Of a DNA stretch of 64,000 nucleotides, positions 25,945-34,937 are shown piece by piece (the first letter of the stretch is position 1; each line of letters begins with the position of its first letter). Where the stretch lies: the NCBI GenBank assembly GCA_025463765.1, contig JAODBC010000048.1, forward strand, positions 30,975-94,974, written 5' to 3'. This DNA is from Subtercola sp. (GTDB lineage: Bacteria > Actinomycetota > Actinomycetes > Actinomycetales > Microbacteriaceae). The notes beneath the pieces are model-generated. The model saw only the letters and a program-made list of their open reading frames with translations. It ran no database searches and had not been told where the DNA came from. Both the position numbers and the translations under genes were made by a program.

Positions 25945-28395
25945 ATGACCGACCTCGCCACGCGAGAGCCAGGCCTGTCGGCCGCCGAAGTCGCGCAACG
26001 CGTCGCCGAGGGGCACGACAACTCGTACGTCGCCGCATCGAGCCGCAGTGCGTGGAGCATCGTGCGGGCGAACCTCTTCACGCTGTTCAACGGAATCATC
26101 GCGGCCTGTTTTCTCGTGCTGCTCTTTCTGGGTCGCTGGCAAGACGCGCTGTTCGGCTTCAGCGCCATCGCCAACACCGTCATCGGGTCGGTGCAGGAGT
26201 TTCGCGCGAAACGCTCGCTCGACCGACTGGCGCTCATGCACGCGCCGACCGCTCGGGTGATGCGCGACGGTGCCGAGGCGAACATTCCGGTGGCGGGTCT
26301 CGTTCTCGACGACATCGTCGTGCTGCGCGCGGGCGACCAGGTGTCGGCCGACGCCGTGGTCATCGACGAGACGCGGCTGCAGCTCGACGAGTCCATGCTG
26401 ACGGGCGAGTCGGATGCCGTCGACAAAGCGATCGGCGACCGGGTACTCTCTGGCTCCATCGTGGTCGGCGGCGAGGGCACCGCGCGTGTCTCGCACGTCG
26501 GCGCGGATTCGTACGCGAACCGTGTCGCCAGCGACGCGAAGAAGTTCTCGCTCGTCACGAGTGAGCTGCGGTCGTCTATCAACCGCGTGCTGAAGTGGAT
26601 CGCCTGGATCATCGGACCGGTCGCCCTGCTCGTGCTGAACGCGCAGATGGTCGCGCTGGGCGGCTGGCCCGAGGCGATTTCGTCGGGATCGTGGCGCAAC
26701 GGCGCGGTGTCGACCATCGCGTCGGTGGTGGCGATGATTCCGCTCGGGCTGGTGCTGATGACGAGCATCGCGTTCGCCGTGGGCGCCGTGAAGCTGTCGA
26801 CGCAGAAGGTTCTGGTGCAGGAGCTCGCCGCGGTGGAGGGTCTTGCCCGCATCGACCTCATCTGCCTCGACAAGACCGGAACCCTGACGGAGGGCGAGAT
26901 CGTCTTCGACCAGGTTCATCCGATCGGTGAGGCAGCCGGCTGGCAGAGAGTGCTCGCCTGGTACGGCGCCGAACCCGACGCGAACGCCACCGCCCGCTGC
27001 CTGACTGCGCCGTACCCGGTCACCGAGCCGGTCGAGCCCGAGGCGCGCATTCCGTTCTCGTCGGCGCGCAAGTGGAGCGCCGTGAGCTTCGGCGCGGCCG
27101 CCGAGGGCACCTGGGTGCTCGGTGGGCCCGAGATGGTGTTCGCGGGCTCCGGCCATGCCGAGTTGCGCCGCCGATCATCCGAATTGGCCTCCACCGGCCG
27201 CCGCACGCTCGTGCTGGCGCACACGCCGACGCGACTGACCTCCGAAGACGTCGACCTCGAGCGTCTGCCCAGCGTGGTCGAGCCGGTCGTGCTGCTGACC
27301 TTTCGCGAAAAGGAGCGACCCGATGCCCGCGAGACGCTCGACTACTTCGCAAGCCAGGGCGTGCAGGTGCGCATCATCTCGGGCGACAACCCGCACACCG
27401 TGGCCGCCATCGCTCGCGAGGTCGGGCTGGAGGTCGCGGGTGATGGCGGCTTCGATGCACGTGAGCTGCCCGACGATCTGGATGCCCTGGCGAAGGTTCT
27501 CGAAGAGCACGTCGTGTTCGGCCGCGTCACGCCGGCGCAGAAGAAGAACATCGTCATCGCTCTGCAGCAGGCCGGCCATACGGTTGCCATGACGGGAGAC
27601 GGGGTGAACGACGCGCTCGCCATCAAAGAGGCCGACATCGGCATCGCGATGGACTCGGGATCGCAGGCCACGAAGGCCGTCGCCCGCATCATTCTGCTCG
27701 ACGGCCGCTTCTCGCGGCTGCCAGGCGTCGTCGCCGAGGGGCGCCAGGTCATCGCGAACGTCGAACGCGTGTCGATGCTGTTCTTGACCAAGACCGCCTA
27801 TGCGACCGGTCTCGCCGTGATCTTCGGCGCCCTGCTGCTGCAGTTTCCGTTTCTGCCGCGCCAGCTCTCGGTCGTCGACGGTCTGACCATCGGGCTGCCC
27901 TCGTTCTTTCTCGCGCTGATGCCGAACACGCGGCGGTACATCCCGGGGTTCTTGCGCCGATCACTGAGCTTCGCGATTCCCGCCGGCATCGTGATCGCCC
28001 TGGCTCTGGCGCTGTACGTGCGACTCTCCACCGACGCCGGCATCGGCGAGGCCGAGCTGCGCACGGGGTCGACCCTCATTCTGGCCATCGTCGGCCTGTG
28101 GATTCTCATCGTGCTGTCGCGGCCCATCGACGGCATCAAGACGCTCATCATCGGGGCCATGATGATCGGCCTCGTGCTGGTGTACTCGATACCGCTCGTG
28201 TCGAACTTTCTCGAGCTGGTGAACCCGTCACTGACGACCGCGCTGCTGGTCATCCTGATCTCGGCGCTCACGGTGGGCGCTATCGAGATCGTGCGATTCG
28301 TGCACGTGCGGTACGTTCGCCGCAGTCAGGCGCGGGTCGTGCCGAGCGCTCAGGCGCGGTCGGCGCGGGCATCGGCACGAGCACGGGCGAAGTAG
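25945..28395 (+). CDS. P-type cation-transporting ATPase (CtpE-like)
   Basis: About 816 residues from the ATG at 25945 (GGGGG nine bases upstream); an ATG at 25930 would add five. Actuator motif LTGES, phosphorylation motif CLDKTGTLTEG (Asp309), hinge TGDGVNDALAIKEADIG, and about ten membrane helices. No N-terminal metal-binding domain. The helix-4 motif reads IPLGLVLMTSIAFA, where P2-type pumps often have PEGL; actinobacterial CtpE-type ATPases have this overall layout and are linked to calcium uptake. Cation specificity is inferred. Its last 46 bases overlap the end of the convergent small membrane-protein gene. Confidence 0.88.
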   Translation: MTDLATREPGLSAAEVAQRVAEGHDNSYVAASSRSAWSIVRANLFTLFNGIIAACFLVLLFLGRWQDALFGFSAIANTVIGSVQEFRAKRSLDRLALMHAPTARVMRDGAEANIPVAGLVLDDIVVLRAGDQVSADAVVIDETRLQLDESMLTGESDAVDKAIGDRVLSGSIVVGGEGTARVSHVGADSYANRVASDAKKFSLVTSELRSSINRVLKWIAWIIGPVALLVLNAQMVALGGWPEAISSGSWRNGAVSTIASVVAMIPLGLVLMTSIAFAVGAVKLSTQKVLVQELAAVEGLARIDLICLDKTGTLTEGEIVFDQVHPIGEAAGWQRVLAWYGAEPDANATARCLTAPYPVTEPVEPEARIPFSSARKWSAVSFGAAAEGTWVLGGPEMVFAGSGHAELRRRSSELASTGRRTLVLAHTPTRLTSEDVDLERLPSVVEPVVLLTFREKERPDARETLDYFASQGVQVRIISGDNPHTVAAIAREVGLEVAGDGGFDARELPDDLDALAKVLEEHVVFGRVTPAQKKNIVIALQQAGHTVAMTGDGVNDALAIKEADIGIAMDSGSQATKAVARIILLDGRFSRLPGVVAEGRQVIANVERVSMLFLTKTAYATGLAVIFGALLLQFPFLPRQLSVVDGLTIGLPSFFLALMPNTRRYIPGFLRRSLSFAIPAGIVIALALALYVRLSTDAGIGEAELRTGSTLILAIVGLWILIVLSRPIDGIKTLIIGAMMIGLVLVYSIPLVSNFLELVNPSLTTALLVILISALTVGAIEIVRFVHVRYVRRSQARVVPSAQARSARASARARAK

Positions 28396-28829
28396 CGCGC
28401 TGCGGGGCCGACGTAGAGCGCGGCGATCACGCCGGCCACGAGTACGACCTCCACGATGGTCGCGACGAGGGTCGACGCCGAGACCTCCGACCCGGTTGCG
28501 AGCGCAATCAGCACAACCACCAATGCGAGCACCCCGATGACCAGGGTGATGCCGAAGATAACGGTGGCGGCCACCCGCGCCATCCAATCGCCACGCGACA
28601 ACCCCGATGCGACGGCAATCGTCAGTAGCCCGAGCAGCAGCGTCGACGCACCGATGAGGGTGACCGGCAGCTGCCCGCCGATCTCATCGACATCGTCGGC
28701 GTAGCGCAGCAAGATGACGAGGATGCCCGCCAGAATGTCGAGCACCCCCACGATGTAGGTGAGCACCACGACCGCGATGACACTCGCCGGCGCCCGCGGC
28801 GGCGCCTCGGTCGAGATATCGGCGCTCAT
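28350..28829 (-). CDS. Membrane protein with four helices
   Basis: 159 residues. Four hydrophobic segments (about 15-38, 50-70, 80-105, 115-138), then a basic ARARADARADRA tail. The ATG overlaps the stop of the AarF/UbiB-like gene by 4 bases (ATGA), so it is translated with it. No family recognised. Its 3' end overlaps the P-type ATPase gene tail-to-tail by 46 bases. Confidence 0.75.
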   Translation of the reverse strand: MSADISTEAPPRAPASVIAVVVLTYIVGVLDILAGILVILLRYADDVDEIGGQLPVTLIGASTLLLGLLTIAVASGLSRGDWMARVAATVIFGITLVIGVLALVVVLIALATGSEVSASTLVATIVEVVLVAGVIAALYVGPAARYFARARADARADRA

Positions 28830-30838
28830 CGCCCGACCTTGCCCCGGTTCGCGAAGAACGCCCGCAGCACCGAGCGCATGACGCCCAAGAAGCCGAAGAA
28901 GCCCACCACGGCCCCGAGCAGGTCGAACAGGTGCAGGTTCGGCGCGATCAGCGGCCCGACCCCGTTGATCACCAGAACGATCGAGATCACCACCGCGGCT
29001 ACCGACACGAACACCCCGACGAACTCCGACACCACGCCGTTCAGCCACTGCCGATCGTCGCCCTCACTGAACGAGCGGATGCGGATTCCGAAATCGCCGG
29101 AGTCGAGCTTGGCCATGATGGAGTCGATGCGCCGCGGAAACTTGCGCAGCAACGCGCGGCCGACGGCGAGCTGCGCCTGCACTCCGATGGCGAGACGCTT
29201 GGGGTCGAGCATCCGGCGCATGAGTGTGGGTACCCGGGGAAACGCCTCGGTGACGAGGTCGAAGTCGGGCACGATCACCTTGAGGCAGCCCTCGAGCGTG
29301 GCGAAGCTGCGGAAGGCCGACGAGAGCGTCGCGGGAAGCGCGATGTGGTGCTGCCGAATGACGTCGAGCATGAGCGAGAAGATCGACCCGCCGCCTCCCC
29401 GGCGAAACCGCACCGTGGTCAGCACCAGCCCGATGTCGTGCCGAAAGCTTTCGATGTCGGCGCTCTCGGGCACATCCACGATGAGCATGAGCGCATCCGT
29501 CGCCGCGATGTCGTCTTCGCTCGACGCGGCCAGCAGCAGCGCCGCCAGGTTCTCGCGCGCGCTCTTCTCGATGATGCCGATCGCGCCGAAGTCGATGAGC
29601 CCGAGGCTCTGGTCTTCGCGCAGAATCACGTTGCCCGGGTGCAGGTCGGCGTGAAAGACCCCGCACACGATGATCTGCTCGAGTACCGCGTTCATCAGCC
29701 CCACAGCGAGCGTGTGCCGAGCCTCGGTGGTCATCTCGGCAAGAGCAGCGGATGCCCGGCTCAACGGCTGGCCGTCGACCAGGTCCATCGTGATCATGCG
29801 CCGCGTGCTCGCCTGCGCGTACACCGTCGGCACGTCGATCGTGATGTCTTTCTCGTCGGCGTGCTTTGCGATCTCCACGAGAGTCTGCCGAATCATCTCG
29901 GTGTTCGAATACTCGATGCGATAGTCGAGCTCGTCGAGCAGCGTCTGCGTGAATCCGCGCGCCACCGACTCAGCCCGCAGGTCGCGCCCCTGTTGCGTGT
30001 GCACTTCTGCCGTCTTCGCCAGTCGCAGAATGATGTCGACGTCGGCCGCGACCTGTGCTCGTGCCTCGGGCCGCTGTACCTTCACCACCACCTGTGTACC
30101 GTCGAGAAGAATGCCCGTGTGCACCTGCGCGACCGACGCCGCCGCGAGCGGCGACTCGTCGATGGCCTGAAAGACGTCGGCGATCGGTCGGCCGAGCTCT
30201 TCTTCGATGACAGCGCGAACCGCGGGCCACGGAATCGTCGTGGCGCTGGACTGCAGCGACGCGAGCGCCGAAAGATACGGTTCCGGCACGATGTCGCGCC
30301 GCGTCGAGAGCACCTGCCCGAGCTTGACGAACGTCACGCCCGACTGGTTGATGGTGCGCACGATGGCAGCCGCACGCTGTTCAGAAGTGTTCAGCTCGGC
30401 GTCGGTGCGGTTGCGCCCGCGAAACAGCCAGCCGGCACCGTTGCGCGAAGCGATCTCGAGAATCTGCAGGTAGCGCCGAGTGCGCTTCTGCCGCTGCAGC
30501 CCGGCGCGCACCACGTCGATCGGGTTACGCAAGCTCGTAGTCGGAAAAACCGCTTCGAGAATCACGAGCAGCCCGATGCCGAGTGCAAACACCCAGGCGA
30601 TCGACAACACGATGAGCGTCAGAATGACCGCGTCAGAGGCTTCCGCCTGCGTGCCGCTCATGGCACCGGTCTCGCGCAGCACCCAGGTAGCGAACGGAAG
30701 CCCGCAGATGAACACCAGAATGCCCACCACGATGCTGCGCGGCCAGCCGATCGGAACCCCGAGCACTCGCCGCGAGGCGAACCCCACGAAGAGCGCAGAG
30801 AGAATGCCGAGAATGATCAGAATGACGATTTCGAACAC
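28826..30838 (-). CDS. ABC1/AarF/UbiB family kinase-like membrane protein
   Basis: 670 residues. An N-terminal pair of membrane helices, then the ABC1 kinase-like domain (about 160-480) with KLGQVLSTRRDIVPEPYLSAL, the Ala-rich loop SPLAAASVAQVH, VVVKVQRP and FHADLHPGN, and two C-terminal membrane helices. UbiB/COQ8-type proteins support isoprenoid-quinone biosynthesis; actinobacteria use menaquinone, so the role here is not settled. GTG start with GGGGAG eight bases upstream. Divergent from the HerA-like gene and coupled to a four-helix protein downstream. Confidence 0.88.
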   Translation of the reverse strand: MFEIVILIILGILSALFVGFASRRVLGVPIGWPRSIVVGILVFICGLPFATWVLRETGAMSGTQAEASDAVILTLIVLSIAWVFALGIGLLVILEAVFPTTSLRNPIDVVRAGLQRQKRTRRYLQILEIASRNGAGWLFRGRNRTDAELNTSEQRAAAIVRTINQSGVTFVKLGQVLSTRRDIVPEPYLSALASLQSSATTIPWPAVRAVIEEELGRPIADVFQAIDESPLAAASVAQVHTGILLDGTQVVVKVQRPEARAQVAADVDIILRLAKTAEVHTQQGRDLRAESVARGFTQTLLDELDYRIEYSNTEMIRQTLVEIAKHADEKDITIDVPTVYAQASTRRMITMDLVDGQPLSRASAALAEMTTEARHTLAVGLMNAVLEQIIVCGVFHADLHPGNVILREDQSLGLIDFGAIGIIEKSARENLAALLLAASSEDDIAATDALMLIVDVPESADIESFRHDIGLVLTTVRFRRGGGGSIFSLMLDVIRQHHIALPATLSSAFRSFATLEGCLKVIVPDFDLVTEAFPRVPTLMRRMLDPKRLAIGVQAQLAVGRALLRKFPRRIDSIMAKLDSGDFGIRIRSFSEGDDRQWLNGVVSEFVGVFVSVAAVVISIVLVINGVGPLIAPNLHLFDLLGAVVGFFGFLGVMRSVLRAFFANRGKVGR

Positions 30839-30949
30839 GGCAGTTGCTCCCCTACTAGCGGCACGTCGCTGACTCGAAGTCTAACGACCCGCACACTTCA
30901 GCGGCGCGAGCGGCACGAGCCGGGCATCCACTCGGCTACGGTGTGGAAG

Positions 30950-32422
30950 GTGACCGAATTCGAGACCGCGCCCGCCGCGCCGACCGCCCCCGGCGAAGCC
31001 CGTTCCGCCGCTCGTTCTGCAACGGGATCTGCAGCGCGATCTGTGGCGCGGTCTGTGGCCCGTTCGCTCGATGGCAGGTCGTTCACCTTCACCCTCGCCG
31101 ACGCGACGCCCATCGTGGCCGGCGAACTCGTGTCGCTCAGCGACCCAGAGGGTCACCGCGCGCTCGGCTTCGTCGAGCAGACCGCACCGGATGCCCAGGG
31201 CAGCATTGTGGGCAGCGGACGCCTGCTCGGCGTGGTCGACGCCGACGACCGCTTGATCTCGCGCGGCACCCGCCCGTTCGCCGAAGCCCTCGTCACCGAG
31301 GCGACCGCCGACGACATCGACCGGCTGTACTCCGCGAGCCGCGCGAGCCTCGAGATCGGAACACTCGTCGGCGCACCCGCGGTCGCCGCGAAGCTGCTGC
31401 CGCACCGGTTCAACCGGCACACGTTCTGGTGCGGGCAGAGCGGGTCGGGCAAGACGTACGCGCTCGGTGTGCTCATCGAGCAGCTGCTCTCACACACCGA
31501 CCTGCCGATCGTCATCTTCGACCCGAACTCCGACTTCGTGAAGCTCGACCAGACCGTGCCCTCCGCCGACCCCGCCGAAGTGCAACGGCTGGCCTCGCGC
31601 GAAATCCGCGTGCTTCGACCCGACGGCGACGGCGAACACCTGCGGGCGCGCTTTCTCTCGCTGCCGCTTCGCGTACGCGCGGCGCTGTTGCGGCTCGATC
31701 CGCTGCTCGACCGTGACGAGTACAACACGCTCATGCACCTCGACTCTCGGCTGCAGGTCGAAGACACCGCGGAGTTCATGCGGTCGCTGATCGCATCGAC
31801 CAGCCCGGCCGACCGGGCTCTCGCGCTGCGCATCGAGAACCTGGGCATCCTGAACTGGCAGGTCTGGGCACGCGACGAGAAGGCCGCCACCGAAATCGTC
31901 GTCGAACGGCCGAACGCGACAGTTCTCGACCTCGGCGGTTTCGAGGCCGCCGAAGAACCGCTGATCGCGGCGCTGTCGGTGCTCGACGACCTGTGGGCCC
32001 GTCGCGAGGAGCGCCGCCCGGTTCTCATCGTCATCGACGAGGCGCACAACCTGTGCTCACCCGAACTCACCAGCCCGCTGCAGGTCGCCATCCGCGAGCT
32101 GATCACGCAGATCGCCGCCGAGGGCCGCAAGTTCGGTCTCTGGCTGCTGCTCTCGACGCAACGGCCCTCGAAGATTCACCCCAGCATCATCTCCCAGTGC
32201 GACAATCTCGCCCTCATGAAGATGAGCTCTCCGCTCGACCTGGCCGAGCTCGGATCGGTGTTCGGATACGCGCCCGAGGCGCTGCTGGCTCAATCGCCGA
32301 ACTTTCGTCAGGGCGAGGCCCTCTTCGCCGGCGGTTTCAGCCCCGCCCCCGCCATCGTGCAGGTGCGCGATCGCATCACCGTCGAAGGCGGCATCGACGT
32401 GCCGGTACCGCTGCGTTCGTAG
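30950..32422 (+). CDS. HerA-like ATPase (DUF87)
   Basis: About 490 residues. Walker A GQSGSGKT near residue 162, Walker B VLIVIDEAHN near 357, and the 'STQRPSKIHPSIISQCDN' stretch are characteristic of HerA/FtsK-type ATPases with DUF87. HerA normally forms a hexamer that moves DNA with the nuclease NurA; no NurA-like gene lies next to it here. The first 45 residues are Ala/Arg/Ser repeats (ARSVARSVARS) and may be poorly conserved. GTG 30950 is chosen; GTG 30941 is in frame and neither start has clear ribosome-site spacing. Confidence 0.82.
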   Translation: MTEFETAPAAPTAPGEARSAARSATGSAARSVARSVARSLDGRSFTFTLADATPIVAGELVSLSDPEGHRALGFVEQTAPDAQGSIVGSGRLLGVVDADDRLISRGTRPFAEALVTEATADDIDRLYSASRASLEIGTLVGAPAVAAKLLPHRFNRHTFWCGQSGSGKTYALGVLIEQLLSHTDLPIVIFDPNSDFVKLDQTVPSADPAEVQRLASREIRVLRPDGDGEHLRARFLSLPLRVRAALLRLDPLLDRDEYNTLMHLDSRLQVEDTAEFMRSLIASTSPADRALALRIENLGILNWQVWARDEKAATEIVVERPNATVLDLGGFEAAEEPLIAALSVLDDLWARREERRPVLIVIDEAHNLCSPELTSPLQVAIRELITQIAAEGRKFGLWLLLSTQRPSKIHPSIISQCDNLALMKMSSPLDLAELGSVFGYAPEALLAQSPNFRQGEALFAGGFSPAPAIVQVRDRITVEGGIDVPVPLRS

Positions 32423-32426
32423 CTCC

Positions 32427-32493
32427 GCCCGAATCCGCCCGGCCCGGCCGGCCCCGCCCGGCTCTGCCCCGCCCGGCCCGGCCCGGCCCGGAA
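32427..32493. repeat. CCCGG-rich low-complexity stretch
   Basis: About 65 bases made almost only of CCCGG, GCCCGG and GGCCGGCC units follow the HerA-like stop codon. It may act as a hairpin-forming terminator but lacks a T run. Confidence 0.7.
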
Positions 32494-32628
32494 TTATCTC
32501 GTGACGCGACGCGCTGCTATCGACTTCTCCGAGTCGTCGAGCGCGAGGCCGGCATCTCGAATGTGAAATCCGAACCGGTCGATGACGTGTACGGCATCGT
32601 CAAGCGTCAAGAATGCAGTCATCGCCAT
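32494..32628 (-). pseudogene. Doc/Fic-family toxin, N-terminal remnant
   Basis: A 44-codon stub from the ATG at 32628. The segment TAFLTLDDAVHVIDRFGFHI, followed by RDAGL, looks like the start of Doc-type toxins (usual continuation LLxSALARP). After that the reading differs and ends within 15 codons, so the Fic motif (HxFxDGNKR) is absent; a full protein would need about 80 more residues. No antitoxin gene is seen. Treat as a decayed toxin gene; the similarity is judged from memory of the family. Confidence 0.5.
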
Positions 32629-32677
32629 ACCACAATGGTGCCACTCGTAGATGTGGCGGGCGTGGGATGATCGGGGC

Positions 32678-33772
32678 ATGCCTCAACGATTGATGCTGCT
32701 CGATACCGCGTCGCTGTACTTTCGCGCCTTCTACGGCGTGCCCGACACCGTACGCGCGCCCGACGGAACACCCGTCAATGCCGTGCGGGGGTTGCTCGAC
32801 ATGATCGCTCGGCTCGTGACCGACTTCGAGCCGACCGCCCTCGTGGCCTGCTGGGACGACGCCTGGCGCCCCCGCTGGCGGGTCGACCTCATTCCGAGCT
32901 ACAAGCTGCACCGGGTAGCCGAATTCGTGGCCGACCCCGGTGCTGGCGGGGCTGGTGGTGCTGGTGGCGCTGGTGGCGCAAGTGCTGATCGCGGCGTCGA
33001 CATCGAAGAGACTCCCCCGGGGCTCGTGCAGCAGATCCCGACCATCCGCGCCACCCTCGAGGCATTCGGCATTCCGATCGTGGGTGCCCCCGACCACGAG
33101 GCCGACGACGTGATCGGCACGCTGGCCACCAGGTCGGCGGGGGCAGGGGTGCCTGTCGACGTCGTGACGGGCGACCGCGATCTGTTTCAGCTCGCCGACG
33201 ACGAGCGCCAGGTTCGCATCGTCTATACCGCGCGCGGCATGAACAAGCTCGAACTGGTCACCGACGAAGTCGTGCATGCCAAATACGGCATACCCGCGGC
33301 ACGCTACGTCGACTTCGCTGTACTGCGCGGCGACACATCAGACGGGTTGCCGGGTGTCGCCGGCGTCGGCGAGAAGACGGCAGCCACGCTCGTGCGCGAG
33401 TACGACGACGTTGCCGCGATGGTCTCGGCCGCAACGGGAGCAGCGGATGCCCGGCCCGCTCCTGGGGCAGACGAGCACTTGGCCGGCCTCACCGCCGGGG
33501 CGCCCGCTCGCCCGAAGGCGCCGCCGCTGTCGGCGGCGCTGCGATCCAAGATCGCATCCGCAGCCGACTACCTCGCCGTGGCGCCGCGGGTCGTCGAAGT
33601 GGTGCGCGACCTCCCGCTCGGCGGATTCGACGCTGAAGCTGACGCGGGCATCCACCCGCTGACCGACGAGCGGCGGTCAGCCATCGCTGCGCTGTCGAAG
33701 CGCTACAACCTCGGTGGATCCGCCGACCGCGCCACAAAAGCCCTCAACGCCCGGGCCGGCGCGTCCGCCTGA
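32678..33772 (+). CDS. 5'-3' exonuclease (Pol I N-terminal/FEN-like)
   Basis: 364 residues from the ATG at 32678. Acidic metal-binding clusters are visible: LLDTASLYFRAF at the N-terminus, DHEADDVIGTLA, VTGDRDLFQLAD, and GDTSDGLPGVAGVGEKTA, which also forms the helix-hairpin-helix DNA clamp. The protein equals the 5'-nuclease part of DNA polymerase I without a polymerase domain and probably trims primers or flaps. Two insertions are unusual: an AGG-repeat loop (about 88-100) and a Pro/Ala-rich loop near 253-285 after the clamp. Confidence 0.88.
   Translation: MPQRLMLLDTASLYFRAFYGVPDTVRAPDGTPVNAVRGLLDMIARLVTDFEPTALVACWDDAWRPRWRVDLIPSYKLHRVAEFVADPGAGGAGGAGGAGGASADRGVDIEETPPGLVQQIPTIRATLEAFGIPIVGAPDHEADDVIGTLATRSAGAGVPVDVVTGDRDLFQLADDERQVRIVYTARGMNKLELVTDEVVHAKYGIPAARYVDFAVLRGDTSDGLPGVAGVGEKTAATLVREYDDVAAMVSAATGAADARPAPGADEHLAGLTAGAPARPKAPPLSAALRSKIASAADYLAVAPRVVEVVRDLPLGGFDAEADAGIHPLTDERRSAIAALSKRYNLGGSADRATKALNARAGASA
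32942..32977 (+). repeat. 9-bp in-frame repeat (four copies) in exonuclease gene
   Basis: Four tandem GCTGGNGGN units encode Ala-Gly-Gly repeats in a loop before the second metal-binding cluster. The variation is at third positions only. Confidence 0.85.
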
Positions 33773-33820
33773 GGCGCCCCGCGCCTCGCCGCTCCAGGCG
33801 TGACGAAGACGGCGGCAGCC

Positions 33821-34789
33821 CTAGCCTTCGCTGGGCGCCGGGTCGGTGGGTTCGGGCGCGGCGGGTTCCGTCTCGAGAGCACTGTTGCGCCGCGCCAGCT
33901 GAAAGACGCCGTACACGGCCGCCGCGCCCGCGATCACGAACACAATCGTCGCCCACCACGGCGCCGACTTCGCCTCGCCGAGCACGACGATGCCGATGGT
34001 CACGCCCACCATCGGGTCGATTACTGTGAGGCCCGCTACCACCAGGTCGGGCGGCCCTGTCGAGTAGGCGGTCTGCACGAAGTACGTTCCGGCGAGACCA
34101 GCGGCGATGAGGCCGATAAAGCAGAGAATGGTCAGCCAGTCGTTCGGCCCGATGTGAAAACCGCCGATGAAGAGGGTCTGCACCCGTTCGATGACCACCT
34201 TGGCCAGCGTCGCCACAAAACCGAACAGAATGCCGGCGCCGACGATGTAGAACACCGTTGTCGCACGGGTGCGGTAGAGCAGAAAGACGGTCGTCACGAT
34301 GCCCAGAACCACCGCGAGAATGATGAGCACCACCACCAGCTGCAACTCGCTGATCGGCAGGGTCGACGTGGTGAGGGCCGCGATCGTCACGAACAGAGCG
34401 ATTCCGCCGACACAGAAGGCAACGGCTCTGATCGTGGCTCTGTCGAGCTTTCTCTTATTCACCCGAGCATTCACGATGGCCGTGATGACGAGGGCTACGG
34501 CGCCGAGCGGCTGCACGACGGTCAGGGGCGCGAGATAGAGGCTGACGAGCTGAAAGATGATCGCCAGAGTGATCATCACGGTGCCGATCACCCAAGAAGG
34601 GCGTTTCACGAGCGCCCACATCTGGCCGACGTTCAGGCCCGATTTTGCGTTGCCCGTGGTTGCGGCATCCACTTTGTTCACACCACGGTGCTGGAATTCT
34701 GCCCCGAGTGCGAGAAACACGGCCCCGATCAGCGCGATCGGAATCCCCAGCGCCTGCAGGGGGCTGAGGGAGGCAAAATCGACAGACAT
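33821..34789 (-). CDS. DMT (EamA-like) family transporter
   Basis: 322 residues with nine or ten hydrophobic segments in two halves, typical of the drug/metabolite transporter superfamily. The APLTVVQPLGAVALV stretch near residue 88 and the later 'TGPPDLVVAGLTVIDPMVGV' helix pair correspond to the two EamA-type repeats; actinobacterial homologues are usually annotated DMT or magnesium-transporter-like (NIPA) proteins. C-terminus is an acidic Pro/Glu tail. No operon partner; substrate unknown. Confidence 0.82.
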   Translation of the reverse strand: MSVDFASLSPLQALGIPIALIGAVFLALGAEFQHRGVNKVDAATTGNAKSGLNVGQMWALVKRPSWVIGTVMITLAIIFQLVSLYLAPLTVVQPLGAVALVITAIVNARVNKRKLDRATIRAVAFCVGGIALFVTIAALTTSTLPISELQLVVVLIILAVVLGIVTTVFLLYRTRATTVFYIVGAGILFGFVATLAKVVIERVQTLFIGGFHIGPNDWLTILCFIGLIAAGLAGTYFVQTAYSTGPPDLVVAGLTVIDPMVGVTIGIVVLGEAKSAPWWATIVFVIAGAAAVYGVFQLARRNSALETEPAAPEPTDPAPSEG

Positions 34790-34937
34790 AGAACCATACT
34801 CACACGCCTGTGGATGCTCTCACGACTGCGCCTCGCGGCAGAAGACACTCTGGCCCGCATCTCGGCCGTCTCGTACGCGGTATCTCGTCGTAACGCAAGC
34901 CGATGCGCCCGGAGACGTGGATGCTTACGGTGGAGGA

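Noticed and set aside
28931..30900. Plus-strand open frame upstream of the HerA-like gene (would make a 1163-residue fusion)
   Set aside because: The first two thirds are antisense to the AarF/UbiB-like gene and have no recognisable domain; only the part from about 30950 is coding.
32427..32493. CCCGG stretch as an origin or recombination site
   Set aside because: No DnaA boxes, no inverted terminal structure and no integrase nearby; it is low-complexity GC sequence.
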